DNA of 52,175 nucleotides from a virus. The notes below the pieces were generated by a model. The model searched no databases, was not told the DNA's origin, and was given only the letters and a program-made list of their open reading frames with translations. Below are positions 1-7,241 of the stretch, one piece after another. Where the stretch lies: positions 1-52,175 of the IMG/VR virus record IMGVR_UViG_3300028840_000942, one strand, 5' to 3'. The translations under genes and the position numbers were made by a program. Positions within the stretch are counted from its first letter, which is position 1. The number at the start of each line of letters is the position of its first letter.

Positions 1-144
1 CAAGGCAATCGCGGAGTAAATAAGGGTATCCCTTAACGTATCCTTAACACTCTCATCCTGTACCTTACAGCCCCCCTTCTGTAGCACGTTCTTTAAGCGG
101 TGGTACTTATCGCCTAACCGCACGACTATCCCCATTACCCCGAA
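1..144. repeat. Direct terminal repeat, left copy (144 bp)
   Basis: The first 144 bases are identical to the last 144 (52032-52175). Either the contig is a circularly closed genome with assembly overlap, or the virion DNA has short direct terminal repeats. The repeat lies wholly inside the DUF1599 gene, which reads through the junction in frame. That favours circular closure over a fixed physical end, since T7-type terminal repeats are usually non-coding. Confidence 0.95.
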
Positions 145-264
145 ATCGCGGAAATTCTCTAAAGCATCCTCAACGTGGGCGTAATCATGGTTCTTATTCT
201 TGGCTAAATCAATGCACTCCAGAAATACCTTGCCTAACCTGTCTATAAAGTCATCATGTTTCAT
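1..264 (-). CDS. Nmad1/DUF1599-type protein (cut by window start; 97 aa across the junction)
   Basis: Reading leftward from the ATG at 264, 88 codons are open to base 1. The frame continues at 52031 and stops with TAG at 52002-52004, giving a 97-residue protein. It has the alpha-helical pattern of the nucleotide-modification-associated family Nmad1 (DUF1599), with NHDYA near residue 25 and RLGDKYHRL near residue 50. The family is found in phages, often near base-modification or nucleotide genes; the biochemical role is not established. The start overlaps the upstream stop (261-263). Its first eight residues, MKHDDFID, are shared with the upstream gene because of a 25-bp direct repeat. Family call is by pattern recall, moderately sure. 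Confidence 0.7.
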   Translation of the reverse strand, partial: MKHDDFIDRLGKVFLECIDLAKNKNHDYAHVEDALENFRDFGVMGIVVRLGDKYHRLKNVLQKGGCKVQDESVKDTLRDTLIYSAIAL

Positions 265-265
265 T
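241..265. repeat. 25-bp direct repeat, copy 1
   Basis: Identical to 483-507. Each copy covers a start codon and the first seven codons (MKHDDFI) of one of two adjacent genes, so a whole translation start segment has been duplicated. Confidence 0.9.
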
Positions 266-506
266 TGTATAGTCCTCCTGTCTGATAGACACCCATGCAA
301 TAATCCACCAACCTAGAAATAATATCGTTGTCTTTCTGCGGGCAATCTTCCATATGCGTAAAATCATCCGTACTGCAATGTGGGCATACGGTAAAGTTAC
401 CCTTATCCCAATCAAACATTATCTTCAGTATATGTGCCTCGATTGTTTTTCTTAGCGGTTGTCCTTTTTGCGGGTAAATAATGTCTATAAAGTCATCATG
501 TTTCAT
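261..506 (-). CDS. Small CxxC protein, 81 aa
   Basis: Unrecognised early protein. It begins MKHDDFID, as does the next gene downstream, because the 25-bp repeat covers both starts. An alternative start at 518 adds MGAI; 506 is preferred because it is the duplicated start and lies just after a GGGGG stretch. The middle has CPHC followed by HMEDC, a candidate zinc site. The stop TGA (261-263) overlaps the ATG of the DUF1599 gene. The N-terminus may have been copied from that neighbour and fused to an unrelated body. Confidence 0.7.
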   Translation of the reverse strand: MKHDDFIDIIYPQKGQPLRKTIEAHILKIMFDWDKGNFTVCPHCSTDDFTHMEDCPQKDNDIISRLVDYCMGVYQTGGLYK

Positions 507-507
507 T
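483..507. repeat. 25-bp direct repeat, copy 2
   Basis: Second copy of the start segment at 241-265, identical over all 25 bases. It covers the start of the 81-aa gene. Confidence 0.9.
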
Positions 508-666
508 ATTGCCCCCATACCAAATAAGTAAAGCCACGATAGTCAGTAAAAAAGACAACGCCAAGCGCTCAAAACTCTCAAACGTGGCAAACCATCGGAA
601 GTAGGACAAGGCAAATGTTATGCCCGCCATACCAAATCGTATAAATCCTGCTATTATGTATATCAT
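496..666 (-). CDS. Small membrane protein, 56 aa
   Basis: Read from ATG 664-666 to TGA 496-498. The start overlaps the stop of the DUF4406 gene (ATGA) and the end overlaps the start of the next gene by 11 bases, as expected in this tightly coupled operon. Residues 1-22 and 37-50 are strongly hydrophobic (MIYIIAGF..., LALSFLLTIVALLIWY) and separated by a short polar stretch, suggesting two membrane passes. No family recognised. An inner-membrane role (for example superinfection exclusion) is only a guess. Confidence 0.65.
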   Translation of the reverse strand: MIYIIAGFIRFGMAGITFALSYFRWFATFESFERLALSFLLTIVALLIWYGGNNET

Positions 667-1091
667 TCTCCCCCCTTCCTTAGAAACCCATTAGCGTTCT
701 TCTTTGCCCCGTTTAAATCCTCATCATAGTCCTCCAGGTCTTCCACGTTATAAAAGATAGGTTTGCCGAGTCGCTTCGCTTCCGCAATCTCCGCCTTCGT
801 GCCCTCTGATTTACGATATTTAGGCACTACTAATACGGCATCACATTTCCTTAACCATGCCATTGAATATGCATACACAGCCGATTTCGTTAGGGTTTTA
901 CCCCGTTTACGGTATGCTCGATAAAGGGAGTAATCAAAATGTGGGCAATATGGAATGTACCCCATGTCTAATAACTCTGCTGCTTTATCAACGCCAATAT
1001 CTATGTTCTCCCAATAATCGGATACAGGGTCACGATTCGCATATGGTGTAATCGCTCCCGCTACATACAAAAATTTGATTTCACTCACCAT
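663..1091 (-). CDS. DUF4406 / nucleoside 2-deoxyribosyltransferase-like protein
   Basis: 142 residues with the Rossmann-like pattern of the DUF4406 family: YVAGAIT at the first strand, a helix ending in LLDMGYIPYCPHF, then CDAVLVVP and EGTKAEIAEAKRLGKPIFY. These match the nucleoside 2-deoxyribosyltransferase fold, in which a Gly-rich strand and a conserved Glu bind a nucleoside. Phage members are usually annotated only as DUF4406; a role in nucleotide salvage or modification is plausible, particularly two genes from an Nmad1 protein. The start overlaps the end of the upstream gene by 7 bases. Confidence 0.75.
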   Translation of the reverse strand: MVSEIKFLYVAGAITPYANRDPVSDYWENIDIGVDKAAELLDMGYIPYCPHFDYSLYRAYRKRGKTLTKSAVYAYSMAWLRKCDAVLVVPKYRKSEGTKAEIAEAKRLGKPIFYNVEDLEDYDEDLNGAKKNANGFLRKGGE

Positions 1092-1345
1092 ACATCTCCA
1101 TTCGTATCTTTTTTCTTACGCTCATAGGGGCGGTACACATCTTCCATGAAGGATTCCCGTGCCGCATCCATAGCCTTGAGTACATCCGCATAAGTGTCCC
1201 AACGCCCCTCATGGCATAGGAGATACCGCTTCCCCAACTGGGTAATCAAATAGGAGAGATCCGCAGCATCCCTAATCCTGTAATAACCCATCTCTTCCAC
1301 CAGTAACTGATACCTGACTCTTCGCCCTTCATCTGTATATGGCAT
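1085..1345 (-). CDS. DUF6899-type protein, 86 aa
   Basis: The start ATG at 1343-1345 overlaps the upstream TGA (TGATG) and follows GGGAGG. The protein starts MPYTDEGR and contains DLSYLITQLGKRYL, a helix with ARESF, and ends PYERKKKDTNGDVW. This series (N-terminal MPY, a GdLnYlIT stretch, C-terminal NGDVY/W) is what I recall of the small phage family DUF6899, whose function is unknown. Coupled to the phosphoesterase upstream. Confidence 0.6.
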   Translation of the reverse strand: MPYTDEGRRVRYQLLVEEMGYYRIRDAADLSYLITQLGKRYLLCHEGRWDTYADVLKAMDAARESFMEDVYRPYERKKKDTNGDVW

Positions 1346-2133
1346 CAATGCCTCCCATTACTTGTAATTACCTGATAGATTTGTTCCCGGTTATCCCGCC
1401 GCCCGCTGGTTGCCCCACGAAATGTTACCTTTATCATCTCAGCCGTAGCGGGTGTCTTCGCCCTCTCCTCCGCATAGCTGTTGTCATACTCCAATGCCGA
1501 GCCGATACAATAATCATAACCAACGTGCTTGATTATTTGCCCCCGACCCGGACTGTACCAAGTCGTTGGCATCCTTGAGGTTGTATGAAAATGACCGCTA
1601 AACGTAGCATCAGCCGTGGGAACAATCTCCCTTAATTTTGCTGACCGATTTATCTTTGCCCCCTTCGTGTACCCGCCACCGGCATTATGATGATGGTAAC
1701 AGGTAAACGACTGAGGTGACTTAGCTTCCATTAGCTGGTACGTGGCGAGGCAAGAGTAACCCAAGAAAGGAATGCCTAATTGGACGCTGATATACTGTTC
1801 TGGAAGTAACCCCACAACCCTCATCGTACGGTACTCATGGTTCCCCGACAGAAGGAACAACCCCTTATGCCTAATTGGGTTAAGCAACTCTACTATGTAA
1901 TCCATCTGTTCCTTCGGTGGCATCTCCTGTTTGTACACATCCGATTTTGAGCCTACTATGGCATTCTCCATTAAGTCCCCATGCCCCGCCCAGTACGCTG
2001 TGTTACTAGATTTTATTTCGTCAATGACCTCCTTAATGAATTTTATGTTGCATTGTTGAGAACCTACGTGCCAGTCCCCAAGGGGGTAGAACGTAAATGC
2101 CCTCAAATCAAACTGCTTACGAAAGAACTCCAT
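1345..2133 (-). CDS. Calcineurin-like metallophosphoesterase
   Basis: 262 residues with the complete metallophosphoesterase signature: GDWH (residues 19-22), GDLME (52-56), SGNHE (96-100), the His cluster YHHH (146-149) and GHFH (180-183). These supply the metal-ligand Asp, Asn and His residues of the SbcD/Mre11/calcineurin superfamily. Phage homologues are usually predicted to act on DNA or nucleotides. There is no SbcC/Rad50-like ATPase next to it, so a recombination nuclease role is not supported by context. It directly follows the 134-aa gene with no intergenic space. Confidence 0.85.
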   Translation of the reverse strand: MEFFRKQFDLRAFTFYPLGDWHVGSQQCNIKFIKEVIDEIKSSNTAYWAGHGDLMENAIVGSKSDVYKQEMPPKEQMDYIVELLNPIRHKGLFLLSGNHEYRTMRVVGLLPEQYISVQLGIPFLGYSCLATYQLMEAKSPQSFTCYHHHNAGGGYTKGAKINRSAKLREIVPTADATFSGHFHTTSRMPTTWYSPGRGQIIKHVGYDYCIGSALEYDNSYAEERAKTPATAEMIKVTFRGATSGRRDNREQIYQVITSNGRH

Positions 2134-2538
2134 CTATTTCTCCTCCAATACCTGACACACAGCCTTGGCTATCGCTTCGTGGTGGGTTTCGGCTTTTGTT
2201 TCAATTAAATGCTTCCACATTTCTTTAGGTTGTTCCTTTTTTTCATAAAAGTTATCATGGAATATTGACATTTCTAATTGAGTTTCATCATATCGCCTAC
2301 CGAATTGTATGGCGTTCCAACCCCTCTCCTGAAGCCACGACAGGCAACGTGAGAAAGTGAGGATGAGGAATTCTCTAGTGGGGAAAATCGTTGCTTGCTT
2401 TGCCGTTAATAGATAGGTATTCATTTCATCGGTTTCTAAGCATACATAATCCCCCTCTTCCACATCCTGCGGAAAGCCCAACTCCTTCGCTTTCTTCGAT
2501 AAGGCTATGAGTTTTTCAGTTATTTCACTTCTTCTCAT
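2134..2538 (-). CDS. Hypothetical protein, 134 aa
   Basis: Predominantly helical protein starting MRRSEITEKLIALSKKAKELGF. No catalytic motif or family is visible. Its ribosome site AAGGAGGGCAGGG lies inside the end of the upstream 44-aa gene, so the two are translationally coupled. The stop is adjacent to the phosphoesterase ATG. Confidence 0.7.
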   Translation of the reverse strand: MRRSEITEKLIALSKKAKELGFPQDVEEGDYVCLETDEMNTYLLTAKQATIFPTREFLILTFSRCLSWLQERGWNAIQFGRRYDETQLEMSIFHDNFYEKKEQPKEMWKHLIETKAETHHEAIAKAVCQVLEEK

Positions 2539-2659
2539 CCCTGCCCTCCTTACTATGCTTTGCCTCGTTCTCAGCCAATTCTTTCTCTAATTCTTCCAAG
2601 GTCTTATCAGGCTTTACCCGCAAATCTGCCCGCAGTAACTCGATAACCTTATCTTCCAT
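2525..2659 (-). CDS. Small charged helical protein, 44 aa
   Basis: Read from ATG 2657-2659 to TGA 2525-2527. The product is a short amphipathic helix with Lys/Glu repeats (LEELEKELAENEAK). Its last codons contain the Shine-Dalgarno sequence of the following gene, and it begins inside the end of the 25-aa ORF upstream, giving a chain of overlapping genes. Confidence 0.6.
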   Translation of the reverse strand: MEDKVIELLRADLRVKPDKTLEELEKELAENEAKHSKEGRDEKK

Positions 2660-2726
2660 TTAATCCAGTGATAATCCAGTACGTGCCATCGTCCACCTTC
2701 TTTACAAAACAAGTAAATTCACTCAT
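2649..2726 (-). CDS. Very small protein, 25 aa
   Basis: ATG at 2724-2726 after GGAGGAATAAGGG, a good ribosome site; stop TAA at 2649-2651. The sequence MSEFTCFVKKVDDGTYWIIT... reads as one beta-hairpin. It overlaps both neighbours by 8-11 bases, the usual arrangement here, which is the main support for its being a gene. Confidence 0.5.
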   Translation of the reverse strand: MSEFTCFVKKVDDGTYWIITGLNGR

Positions 2727-2988
2727 CCCTTATTCCTCCCGAACCTTTTTTCTTCTCAATCTTTTTCAACGCCTTCCTGACGGTTTTTTCTATGAACTCT
2801 AAGACAGAACCGTCATTTCTATATCCTTCCTCCCACGTGCCACCATAAGATTTGCTTTTCCAGAACCCACCTTTCTTACAGATACAATCTGTAGGATGGT
2901 CATAGCCAATAGAATCAAAAACTTCTTCCTGTAATTTACATAACCGTTCAAGAACATCTTGCCTGTCCAATGGTTTACCCGTCTTCAT
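2719..2988 (-). CDS. Hypothetical protein, 89 aa
   Basis: Begins MKTGKPLDRQDVLERL after a GGAGGTAAGAG ribosome site, 3 bases downstream of the ATPase stop. Has a single CICKKGG stretch and a basic tail (KALKKIEKKKGSGG). No family recognised. Confidence 0.7.
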   Translation of the reverse strand: MKTGKPLDRQDVLERLCKLQEEVFDSIGYDHPTDCICKKGGFWKSKSYGGTWEEGYRNDGSVLEFIEKTVRKALKKIEKKKGSGGIRDE

Positions 2989-2991
2989 CTC

Positions 2992-3978
2992 TTACCTCCA
3001 ACTTTTCGTCTTTATCCCCGCATCCTCTATGTCTGATGGGTGATACCATTGCCCCACCCCGCTTTTGTCGGGGATAAACTCAAATCCTCGGACAAGTTTA
3101 AATTCGTATTTCTTCCCTACTGGCGACCCCTTCTCCTCAAAGAAACTCTTAGCCTTCTTAATACGAGCCACCCCAGAGTCAATAGTAATATAGAGATTGG
3201 TGTATATCTCACTCTTCTCTTTACCTAAACCATACTCCGCCCCCCTGTTCTTTTGTATCGCTATAACAGCAATGCCCGTTGTCAGCTTGTCTTTCACCGC
3301 CTTCATCTTCTCGGCTATCATCCACGGCTTCTCTCCGTCGTGCATGAAATCACAAAGGTTGAGGGCAGTGGGACGTACATAATCTTCAAAAGGTCCATAT
3401 ACCTCCAATGCCTTGCCCCCTAAATATTTCTGCCATGTATCCAACGCAATCCCTGAGTTTTTCATCCTATCTTTTAGCCTTGTGGCGCTCATATCGCCAT
3501 GCGATAAGTACCACACATCATGTTCTTCCATGTTCATCGCTGCAAATGCCAACATAAATCCTGACTTCCCGTGTGAACTGACCCCCGCCACACCGATAAG
3601 GTCTTTCTCATATATCTTGACCCCCAAATCATCATGTATCCCCATAGGTATCTGAATAGGGAGTGGGTCATCCGGTGCGTTAAAGAAATCCAACACCTCA
3701 AAGTTTTGAGCAACGGGGCGGTAAACACCATTGACTCCTGGCACTCGCTCCAACACACCCTTCCCACATAATCGCCCCAATTCTGCCAAGCAAGCCTTTC
3801 TGTCGTTCTTTGTAGAAAGATGTAGAAACCTATAGACATCATCACTCCTGAATCTTCCTGTCGCATTTTCGGCAAATTCCCTGGTATCCTTGGCGATAGA
3901 ACGATCTGAGGGGTCAACACCCTCGTTCTCAATGAACTCTCTAAGGTCTTGGATGCGTTCACTTGGATTCACTCTCAC
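2992..3978 (-). CDS. RecA-fold ATPase with N-terminal winged helix (replicative helicase-like)
   Basis: 328 residues. Residues about 30-90 look like a winged helix (FRSDDVYRFL...GVLERVPGVNGVYRPV). The ATPase core has Walker A G132-VSSHGKS139, a WYLSHGD segment like the second strand of DnaB/RecA proteins, a Walker B candidate ending at D210 (LNLCD) and a sensor-like strand IAVIAIQKN. The layout is like single-domain SF4/DnaB-type or RepA-type phage ATPases and this is the best replication-initiation or helicase candidate. No DnaB N-terminal or primase domain is present. The end of the HNH gene overlaps its start by 20 bases. Whether it is a helicase or a DNA-pairing ATPase cannot be decided from sequence alone. 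Confidence 0.75.
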   Translation of the reverse strand: MRVNPSERIQDLREFIENEGVDPSDRSIAKDTREFAENATGRFRSDDVYRFLHLSTKNDRKACLAELGRLCGKGVLERVPGVNGVYRPVAQNFEVLDFFNAPDDPLPIQIPMGIHDDLGVKIYEKDLIGVAGVSSHGKSGFMLAFAAMNMEEHDVWYLSHGDMSATRLKDRMKNSGIALDTWQKYLGGKALEVYGPFEDYVRPTALNLCDFMHDGEKPWMIAEKMKAVKDKLTTGIAVIAIQKNRGAEYGLGKEKSEIYTNLYITIDSGVARIKKAKSFFEEKGSPVGKKYEFKLVRGFEFIPDKSGVGQWYHPSDIEDAGIKTKSWR

Positions 3979-4978
3979 CGCCTACTGTAGTTGCCACCAC
4001 GTTTGTTGAGCCTGCGGTGTGTTCTTCTTCTCTATTGCACGTAACGCCCAGGTAGCCAGTATCGCTATCACTATCAGCGTTACAACAAACACAATCCGTT
4101 TCTTTCTTTCGTCCATTATTTACCCCCGATTTTGTTAGTTCGGTGACAGGGGACGCAAGGGAGTCACCCTTTTTAAGTCCTAGCACGTCACCCTGTCTGG
4201 AGGCGGTGACTAAATCCGGCATCTCCTCGTTTGGCTCCAAGGCCTCTAAGGAGTTGCATTGACCTCCCCGAACCATTCTCATCATTGGATAGATAAACTC
4301 TTTAAATAGTTTCCTCCCATACATATCAAACCAGGATATAAACCCCATACGGTGCTGGCTATCGTGGCACTCATGGCAGAGGGGTATAAACTCATCCTCT
4401 TTTGCCCCCGCTTTGGTGGTGGTAGGGTAGTGTGCTTTCTCTACAGGTACCCCGCCACAAATCGGGCACGGTAAGGATAAGGCTATCTCAGGGTAGGAGG
4501 AACCCAACTCTTTTTTGTTTTGAAAGGAGGTGAGTTTGTCAGGTTCCTCCCGTTTCATGGGCTGGAGCCCTCGGGCTTCGCGAACCTCATTAATCAAATC
4601 AGACGTACTCAGGTGCTGGGCGTTATTCTTCCAACCTTCCGGGTCACGGTCTACAACCGGACCGATGAGTTGTAGCCGTTTATGCCCGATTCTTTCAATC
4701 TCTTCGGGTTGCCACCCAAGCTGTAAAACGTACTTCTCATATAACCGGATAAAACTGTACGCTGTTGACCTCGGTATTACATCGGGGTCACCCAGGTAAT
4801 CATTAAACGATTCATAGTCTAATTGCTGATAGAGCTTACTGTCCCGCATTTCTATAAGGTACTGTGCTGCGGTGCAAATACTACGCACAATATTAGCTTT
4901 CTCTTGCTTGATACCGATGTCTAACTCAAAGGCTCTCTTAATAGCCGCATGTTCTGGTACTAATTCAATTGTTTTCAT
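3959..4978 (-). CDS. HNH-domain protein
   Basis: 339 residues in three parts. Residues 1-140 are helical with a region around PRSTAYSFIRLYEKYV that may be a helix-turn-helix. Residues 165-215 form an HNH/zinc module: CPIC (171-174), KAH183, CHECH (201-205) and H209. The C-terminal 110 residues are low-complexity and polar with a further CVCC. It sits between the replication ATPase and the Ala-rich protein. It may be a DNA-binding replication protein with an HNH nuclease rather than a free-standing homing endonuclease, since it is fused and embedded in the operon. Confidence 0.75.
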   Translation of the reverse strand: MKTIELVPEHAAIKRAFELDIGIKQEKANIVRSICTAAQYLIEMRDSKLYQQLDYESFNDYLGDPDVIPRSTAYSFIRLYEKYVLQLGWQPEEIERIGHKRLQLIGPVVDRDPEGWKNNAQHLSTSDLINEVREARGLQPMKREEPDKLTSFQNKKELGSSYPEIALSLPCPICGGVPVEKAHYPTTTKAGAKEDEFIPLCHECHDSQHRMGFISWFDMYGRKLFKEFIYPMMRMVRGGQCNSLEALEPNEEMPDLVTASRQGDVLGLKKGDSLASPVTELTKSGVNNGRKKETDCVCCNADSDSDTGYLGVTCNREEEHTAGSTNVVATTVGGESESK

Positions 4979-5693
4979 CTAGTGTAGTAATCCTCTTCTG
5001 TATCCACTTTTCGCATTCGTCTAGTATTTTCTCGAAAGCAGCAGACCTAGCAGACTCAGCAGCAAACCTAGCAGCAGACTCAGCAGCAGACCTAGCAGCA
5101 GACTCAGCAGCAGACCTAGCAGCAGACTCAGCAGCAAACCAAGCAGCAGACTCAGCAGCAGACCTAGCAGACTCAGCAGCAAACCTAGCAGCAGACTCAG
5201 CAGCAGACCTAGCAGACCAAACAGACCAAGCAGCAGACCTAGCAGACTCAGCAGCAGACCTAGCAGCAGACTCAGCAGCACCTTGGTTTTCTTCAGTGGG
5301 TTCCCGTAGCCACTTCTTTGCTGCCTGAATAGCCTTGCGTGGTCTATCGTCATCAGGGTATTTCTTTTCAAAATTCGCAATTACAAGTTCAGCGGCATAA
5401 ATGGCTAATGCGACGCCATCCTCTTTCTTCCAATGCCATGTCTTCACTATCTTCATCTTACGATAACATTGCTTATTATCGCCCTGGATATTTTCCCCGC
5501 GCACCTCTACCTTAGCCAAGCATTCCATTGGGACATACTGCATGGCGTCAATGACTCGTTCAGATGCGTGTAGTCCATTCTTGCACATCTCTAACTCACC
5601 TCGGCACTTGTACCACTTGCCGATTTTCCATTTCTTTTTACCATGATATGAATTTAATCCGGCACTTAAGGATTTCCATAGGTATTTAGGCAT
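4965..5693 (-). CDS. Alanine-rich repeat protein (DUF7666-like N-terminus)
   Basis: 242 residues starting after AGGAGGTGAATA. The first 130 residues resemble the small phage/bacterial domain annotated DUF7666 (NGLHAS, LAKVEVRGENI, PRKAIQAAKKWL). Residues 140-228 are an uninterrupted helical repeat of AAESAARSAAESAR type with occasional Trp and Phe, ending in a helix FEKILDECEKWI. Repeats of this AESAARSA type recur in phage and bacterial proteins of unknown function. The DNA underneath is a tandem repeat likely to change length by slippage. Function unknown; a coiled or solenoid interaction surface is likely. Confidence 0.7.
   Translation of the reverse strand: MPKYLWKSLSAGLNSYHGKKKWKIGKWYKCRGELEMCKNGLHASERVIDAMQYVPMECLAKVEVRGENIQGDNKQCYRKMKIVKTWHWKKEDGVALAIYAAELVIANFEKKYPDDDRPRKAIQAAKKWLREPTEENQGAAESAARSAAESARSAAWSVWSARSAAESAARFAAESARSAAESAAWFAAESAARSAAESAARSAAESAARFAAESARSAAFEKILDECEKWIQKRITTLDENN
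5039..5284. repeat. 12-bp/9-bp tandem repeat tract inside the Ala-rich gene
   Basis: About 245 bp built of units AGCAGCAGACYY (12 bp) with interspersed 9-bp units lacking one AGC. All units are multiples of three, so length changes keep the frame. Because the units contain no stop in several frames, long open frames also appear on the opposite strand and in another minus frame; these are artefacts of the repeat. Confidence 0.9.
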
Positions 5694-5707
5694 TATTCAC
5701 CTCCTCT

Positions 5708-6511
5708 TCAACTGCTTTCATTTAACACCACTTCCTCGTAGTAGTAGCATTGCAACGTACATTCACAATTCTTGCATTGCCAGTAGTCCTTAATTTGACC
5801 GCTCTTCCTTTCTCGAATACGGAATGGTAGATTCGGTTCCACATAGGGGTGCAGTAAGTCCACATTGTTTGTTTCTATCGCTTTCTCTAAGGCGTGTTTC
5901 CTCCCTATCTTTTCACCCCATGCCAAGTGTAACTCCTCCTCAGTAAACTCTAATGTCCACGCCTTCATGTCCGTACCCTTGTATTTGCCTTTAGGATAGC
6001 CATAGTCTTTGATGGCCCATGTCGTATAACTTGGCATATTCCCGACGAGGAACCACACGATTAGGTTATACTCAAGAGTATCAACAGCATACGCCGCCCC
6101 CTCTATTTGGCTTATCCAATACGGACATTCCTTTTCTGGGTTAAACTGATATGAAGATTGGGCGGTACTCTTGATTTCCCCCCATCCCCATTTCGGGTGT
6201 TTATCATCAGGCGTAATCCATATCCCATCCTTACATACGGATTCCTGTTCAGTCGCTATCAGTCGCTCTATGCCTCGCCCTCTACCAAACTTCATAATAG
6301 TATCATCAGAAGATGGCAAGATGTCGTATCCCGCACGTTTATAGAATGGGGGAAGTGGGCATAAATGCTTATAGAGTTGCCCACCATGAGTATGTTCTTT
6401 TCTATGGTTTTGGTCATATTGTACAGATGGTATAGACTTGCGCCCTTCGACTATATCTCTCAAGTGTTGGATATAGTCCTGTGCTATTTCAGGGCGTTCG
6501 GTCATCTTCAT
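5708..6511 (-). CDS. Cas4-like PD-(D/E)XK nuclease with Fe-S cysteines
   Basis: 267 residues. Motifs in order: N-terminal C51 in CPLPPFY, a Glu in GRGIE82, the catalytic GEIKST (E112, K114), Q135 in the following helix, and a C-terminal cluster C246-x2-C249-x-C251-x3-C255 followed by YYY. One N-terminal and three or more C-terminal Cys bracketing a RecB-like nuclease core is the layout of Cas4/AddB-type 4Fe-4S nucleases. No CRISPR genes are present, so the likely role is end processing in phage recombination or replication together with the SSB-like protein upstream. Overlaps the upstream gene by ATGA. Confidence 0.75.
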   Translation of the reverse strand: MKMTERPEIAQDYIQHLRDIVEGRKSIPSVQYDQNHRKEHTHGGQLYKHLCPLPPFYKRAGYDILPSSDDTIMKFGRGRGIERLIATEQESVCKDGIWITPDDKHPKWGWGEIKSTAQSSYQFNPEKECPYWISQIEGAAYAVDTLEYNLIVWFLVGNMPSYTTWAIKDYGYPKGKYKGTDMKAWTLEFTEEELHLAWGEKIGRKHALEKAIETNNVDLLHPYVEPNLPFRIRERKSGQIKDYWQCKNCECTLQCYYYEEVVLNESS

Positions 6512-6720
6512 TGTTCCTCCTTTTGACGCAGTCGCTCATGTTCCAGGTCTATACTAAACTCCCATAGGAATGTTCTAATGCGGGTATCCAGATTCATTAC
6601 CCGCGCCCGGTCTATGCTGCTTACCTCTCCGTGTCGCCGGTGGAATACCTGTAAATACATCATGCAGGCGTGGTCTAGGAGAGCGAACAACTTATCCTGG
6701 TAGATCTGCATCACACTCAT
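6508..6720 (-). CDS. Hypothetical helical protein, 70 aa
   Basis: ATG at 6718-6720 overlaps the stop of the SSB-like gene (TGATG). An earlier in-frame ATG at 6780 is unlikely because it lies deep inside that gene. The all-alpha protein MSVMQIYQDKLFALLDHA... has no recognised family. It sits between the SSB-like and Cas4-like genes and is probably part of the same recombination module. Confidence 0.65.
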   Translation of the reverse strand: MSVMQIYQDKLFALLDHACMMYLQVFHRRHGEVSSIDRARVMNLDTRIRTFLWEFSIDLEHERLRQKEEQ

Positions 6721-7241
6721 CAGATTTCCGGGAACTCCGTCTTGAGTGTTTGTAGAATAGTGCTGAACATTACCGCCCATTGCTTGGGATCTGCTTCCTC
6801 GCCATCCGTCTTGGTCAGGGCTGTCGCATTGTTGGCGGCAATACGAAGCAACTCAATTCTGTCTCGATTTGTGTACGCTGTCGAAGTAGGGGGGGGCTTG
6901 GCATCAGGCGGTGATTCCTGTTGGATGATATGCTCTGCATAGATAAAATTGCGGTACCTCCCGCATTTGCTTGGTTCCCATTTCAAGAATACGGTATCCC
7001 CTTCTTTTAAACTGGTTACTACGTCCAGGGCATCGTCGGGGATATTGTTTTTGAACTGGCTGTACCATTCGCCATCGTCAAGTTTAAAGCTGTACTTTGT
7101 ATATTTCTCCGTTTCTGAAACCGCAACCTTGTCGATGACCCCCGTTGTTTCTTTTTCCTCACTCATGTGTTCCTCCATTGTTTGCTTTGCCTCATAACTA
7201 AACGGGGCAAAATACTTTTTAAAATCCTCATACGTACTCAC
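6720..7241 (-). CDS. Putative single-stranded DNA-binding (OB-fold-like) protein
   Basis: 173 residues with a GTG start overlapping the upstream TGA (GTGA). Residues 30-100 alternate as five strands (TGVIDKVAVSE, YSFKLDDGEWYSQF, KEGDTVFLKWEP, FIYAEHI), the pattern of an OB-fold with aromatic residues on the strands. A Pro-rich linker leads to a C-terminal helical domain ending in acidic-hydrophobic EFPEI, reminiscent of SSB tails. Position beside a nuclease and a replicative ATPase supports the SSB role; fold assignment is inference. Confidence 0.55.
   Translation of the reverse strand: MSTYEDFKKYFAPFSYEAKQTMEEHMSEEKETTGVIDKVAVSETEKYTKYSFKLDDGEWYSQFKNNIPDDALDVVTSLKEGDTVFLKWEPSKCGRYRNFIYAEHIIQQESPPDAKPPPTSTAYTNRDRIELLRIAANNATALTKTDGEEADPKQWAVMFSTILQTLKTEFPEI

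Noticed and set aside
3534-3962. 142-codon frame inside the RecA-fold ATPase gene
   Set aside because: Shadow in another frame of the same strand; the ATPase frame has Walker motifs and this frame has none.
4969-5380. Long open frames on the plus strand and in a second minus frame over the Ala-rich gene
   Set aside because: They arise because the 12-bp repeat contains no stops in those frames; products are monotonous LLLGLLLS or DSAADLAA and lack proper starts.
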